Translations under genes and position numbers: made by a program
NCBI GenBank assembly: GCA_021767845.1
Contig: JAASSQ010000137.1
Span: forward strand, 1-7,640
DNA: 7,640 nucleotides
Origin: Roseovarius sp.
Lineage (GTDB): Bacteria > Pseudomonadota > Alphaproteobacteria > Rhodobacterales > Rhodobacteraceae
Direction of reading: 5' to 3'
Notes under the pieces: model-generated
What the model was told of the DNA's origin: nothing
Databases searched by the model: none
What the model saw: the letters and a program-made list of their open reading frames with translations, nothing else
Shown here: piece by piece, positions 6,146 through 7,640 of the stretch
Layout: every line of letters begins with the position of its first letter
Position numbering within the stretch: position 1 is the first letter of the stretch

Positions 6146-6152
6146 TTTGCCC

Positions 6153-7070
6153 GTGCTTCTTTTCATCTCAAAGCGACTAGGCCTGGCCATCCTCGTGGCC
6201 TTTACCGTGTCGTTCATCAGCTTCACGCTTCTGTTCCTGGCCGGTGACCCGGCCGCGGCCCTGGCGGGCGAGACCGCCAGCGGTGAAGACATCGAGGCCA
6301 TCCGCAAGCTTTACGGCTTCGACCGGCCGATGCTGGTGCAATATGCCGATTGGCTGCTGTCCGCGATCCAGGGCGATTTCGGCGAAAGCTATTATTTCCG
6401 CCTGCCGGTCGCCCCGCTGATCGCCGAGCGGCTGAGCGTCACGATGACGCTCGGGGTGTGCGGGATCACTTTTGCCCTTCTGACGGCGGTGCCCCTGGGC
6501 GTCGCGGCGGCGATCCGGCCCAATTCCTTCATCGACCGTCTGGCGCTGTTCCTGTCGGTGGCGGGGCAGGCGATGCCCAGCTTCTGGTTCGGCCTGATCC
6601 TGATCGTTATCTTCGCGATCCAGTTGGGCTGGCTGCCGCCCTCGGGCGCGTCGAGCCCGATGCACTTCATCATGCCGACGATCGTTCTGGGCTACTACGC
6701 CATGCCGGCGATCATGCGCCTGACGCGCGCCGGCATGCTCGAGGTGCTGTCCTCGGACTATATTCGCACCGCGCGCGCCAAGGGCGCACCGGAAGGCCGT
6801 GTCCTGTTCCGCCACGCGCTGCGCAACGCGATCATCCCGGTCGTGTCGCTGGCCGCGGTGCAGATGGGCTTCATGCTGGGCGGCTCGATCGTGGTCGAGT
6901 CGATCTTCGCCCTGCACGGCGCCGGATACCTCGCATGGGAAAGCATCGCCCGGAACGACCTGCCGACGGTTCAGGCGCTGATCCTCGTTTTCTCGATGTT
7001 CTACATCGTCTTCACCTTCCTTGCGGACGTGCTGAACGCCTGGCTCGATCCCCGGATGCGGAGTAGCTGA
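6153..7070 (+). CDS. ABC importer permease, DppB/OppB type
   Basis: A 305-residue inner-membrane permease of the peptide/nickel class. The first membrane helix (about 9-29, GLAILVAFTVSFISFTLLFL) is followed by the GDPA turn typical of this family and a periplasmic stretch with LYGFDRPMLVQYADWL. Five more hydrophobic segments lie near 97-120, 130-157, 170-190, 227-250 and 274-295. The cytoplasmic EAA loop that docks the ATPase is at about 203-230 (DYIRTARAKGAPEG, then RHALRNAIIP). The C-terminus is standard (LDPRMRSS). Length is normal for DppB (300-340). The GTG start is chosen from AAGGG spacing. The protein pairs with the next gene product to form the channel fed by the upstream binding protein. 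It sits 110 nt after the binding-protein gene, across a hairpin-rich gap, and 1 nt before the second permease gene. Family certain; transported compound unknown. Confidence 0.93.
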   Translation: MLLFISKRLGLAILVAFTVSFISFTLLFLAGDPAAALAGETASGEDIEAIRKLYGFDRPMLVQYADWLLSAIQGDFGESYYFRLPVAPLIAERLSVTMTLGVCGITFALLTAVPLGVAAAIRPNSFIDRLALFLSVAGQAMPSFWFGLILIVIFAIQLGWLPPSGASSPMHFIMPTIVLGYYAMPAIMRLTRAGMLEVLSSDYIRTARAKGAPEGRVLFRHALRNAIIPVVSLAAVQMGFMLGGSIVVESIFALHGAGYLAWESIARNDLPTVQALILVFSMFYIVFTFLADVLNAWLDPRMRSS

Positions 7071-7071
7071 C

Positions 7072-7640
7072 ATGGCCACGATCGAAACCAAAGATCCCCT
7101 TCTGCAGGACATCACCGGCCCGACCCCGGGCCAGATGCTGCGCAAACGCATCTTCGGGCACCGCGGGCTGCTGATCGGCGTGACCGTTCTGGGCGTGCTG
7201 CTGTTCGTGGCGATTTTCGCGCCGCTGCTGGCGCCGCATGACCCCTATGCGCAAAGCCTGATGAACAGGATGGAGCCGCCGGTCTTCCTGGGCGGCACGT
7301 GGGAGCATCCCCTCGGCACCGACCACCTGGGGCGCGATTACCTGTCGCGGCTGATCTACGGGGCGCGCGTGTCGCTGATGATCGGGGCGATTGCCGCGCT
7401 CATCTCGGGGGTGATCGGAACGGCCATGGGCGTCGCCGCGGGCTATTTCGGCGGCCGCGTGGACATGGTGGTGACGTTCCTCATCAACGTCCGGCTGGCC
7501 ATGCCCGTCGTGCTGGTGGCGCTGGCGGTCGTGGCGATCCTCGGCGGGTCGCTGCAGGTGGTGATCGTGGTGCTGGGGCTGCTGCTCTGGGACCGCTTCG
7601 CCGTGGTGATGCGGGCCTCGACGCTGCAGGTGCGGGGGCG
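7072..7640 (+). CDS. ABC importer permease, DppC/OppC type (3' truncated)
   Basis: The first 189 codons of the second permease; the frame is open to the window end. The start is the ATG at 7072, 1 nt after the previous stop, with GGAG 8 nt upstream. A cytoplasmic N-tail of about 30 residues precedes the first helix (about 32-54, ending in APLLAPHDPYA, the conserved OppC N-terminal motif). The family hallmark HPLGTDHLGRDYLSRLIYGA (79-98) then leads into helices at about 100-124, 133-157 and 161 onward. The EAA loop should begin just after the window; VVMRASTLQVRGR is its lead-in. Where relatives often have an Asp (IDxxLAFP), this protein reads INVRLAMP (138-145), a possible small deviation. 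It forms the heterodimeric channel with the preceding permease. ATPase genes of the DppD/DppF type would be expected downstream but are not visible. Confidence 0.92.
   Translation, partial: MATIETKDPLLQDITGPTPGQMLRKRIFGHRGLLIGVTVLGVLLFVAIFAPLLAPHDPYAQSLMNRMEPPVFLGGTWEHPLGTDHLGRDYLSRLIYGARVSLMIGAIAALISGVIGTAMGVAAGYFGGRVDMVVTFLINVRLAMPVVLVALAVVAILGGSLQVVIVVLGLLLWDRFAVVMRASTLQVRG

Noticed and set aside
6147..6152. TTG start for the first permease
   Set aside because: Only 1 nt from AAGGG; the GTG two codons later has normal 7-nt spacing.
6177..7151. 324-codon minus-strand frame opposite the permease genes
   Set aside because: Very rich in His, Arg, Gln and Asp, as expected for the antisense of hydrophobic membrane-protein codons; no fold recognised.
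1..7640. tRNA, rRNA, CRISPR, insertion sequence or phage features
   Set aside because: No spaced direct repeats, terminal inverted repeats, transposase or integrase motifs, or tRNA-like T-loop sequences were seen; nearly all of the window is accounted for by the six genes.

Overview
The window reads as GC-rich alphaproteobacterial DNA. The compact gene packing, strong use of G/C-ending codons and the overall protein style suggest Rhodobacterales, but this is inference from style and no marker gene is present. Six protein-coding genes fill almost all of it. Two run off the ends, and no RNA gene, CRISPR array or mobile element was seen.

Left part (1-3513, + strand): a tight catabolic operon. 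A glutamine-synthetase-family ligase (5' end missing) is followed 2 nt later by an NAD(P)-type aldehyde dehydrogenase, and 1 nt after that by an iron-type (group III) alcohol dehydrogenase. Ligase plus ALDH plus ADH is the logic of a gamma-glutamylation route. An amine, perhaps an amino alcohol, would be capped with glutamate, its alcohol oxidised to an aldehyde and then to an acid. The substrate cannot be read from the sequence.

Middle (3544-4353, - strand): an IclR-family regulator. It converges on the catabolic operon, with a GC-rich hairpin at the junction, and diverges from the transporter genes. The 171-bp divergent spacer holds a very AT-rich 40-bp core (8 G/C) with a perfect 7-1-7 palindrome. 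A repeated half-site lies exactly 20 bp from the palindrome's left arm. This is a good candidate operator; it lies inside a plausible regulator promoter.

Right part (4525-7640, + strand): a peptide/opine/nickel-class (Opp/Dpp type) ABC importer, with a soluble periplasmic binding protein, a DppB-like permease and the N-terminal part of a DppC-like permease. ATPase genes would be expected just downstream. A 12-bp hairpin after the binding-protein gene probably protects its mRNA, giving more binding protein than permease.

Together: uptake of an amine-bearing compound or small peptide-like conjugate, ligand sensing by the IclR protein, and cytoplasmic conversion by the ligase/ADH/ALDH set. Each family assignment is solid. 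The single-pathway interpretation is inference.
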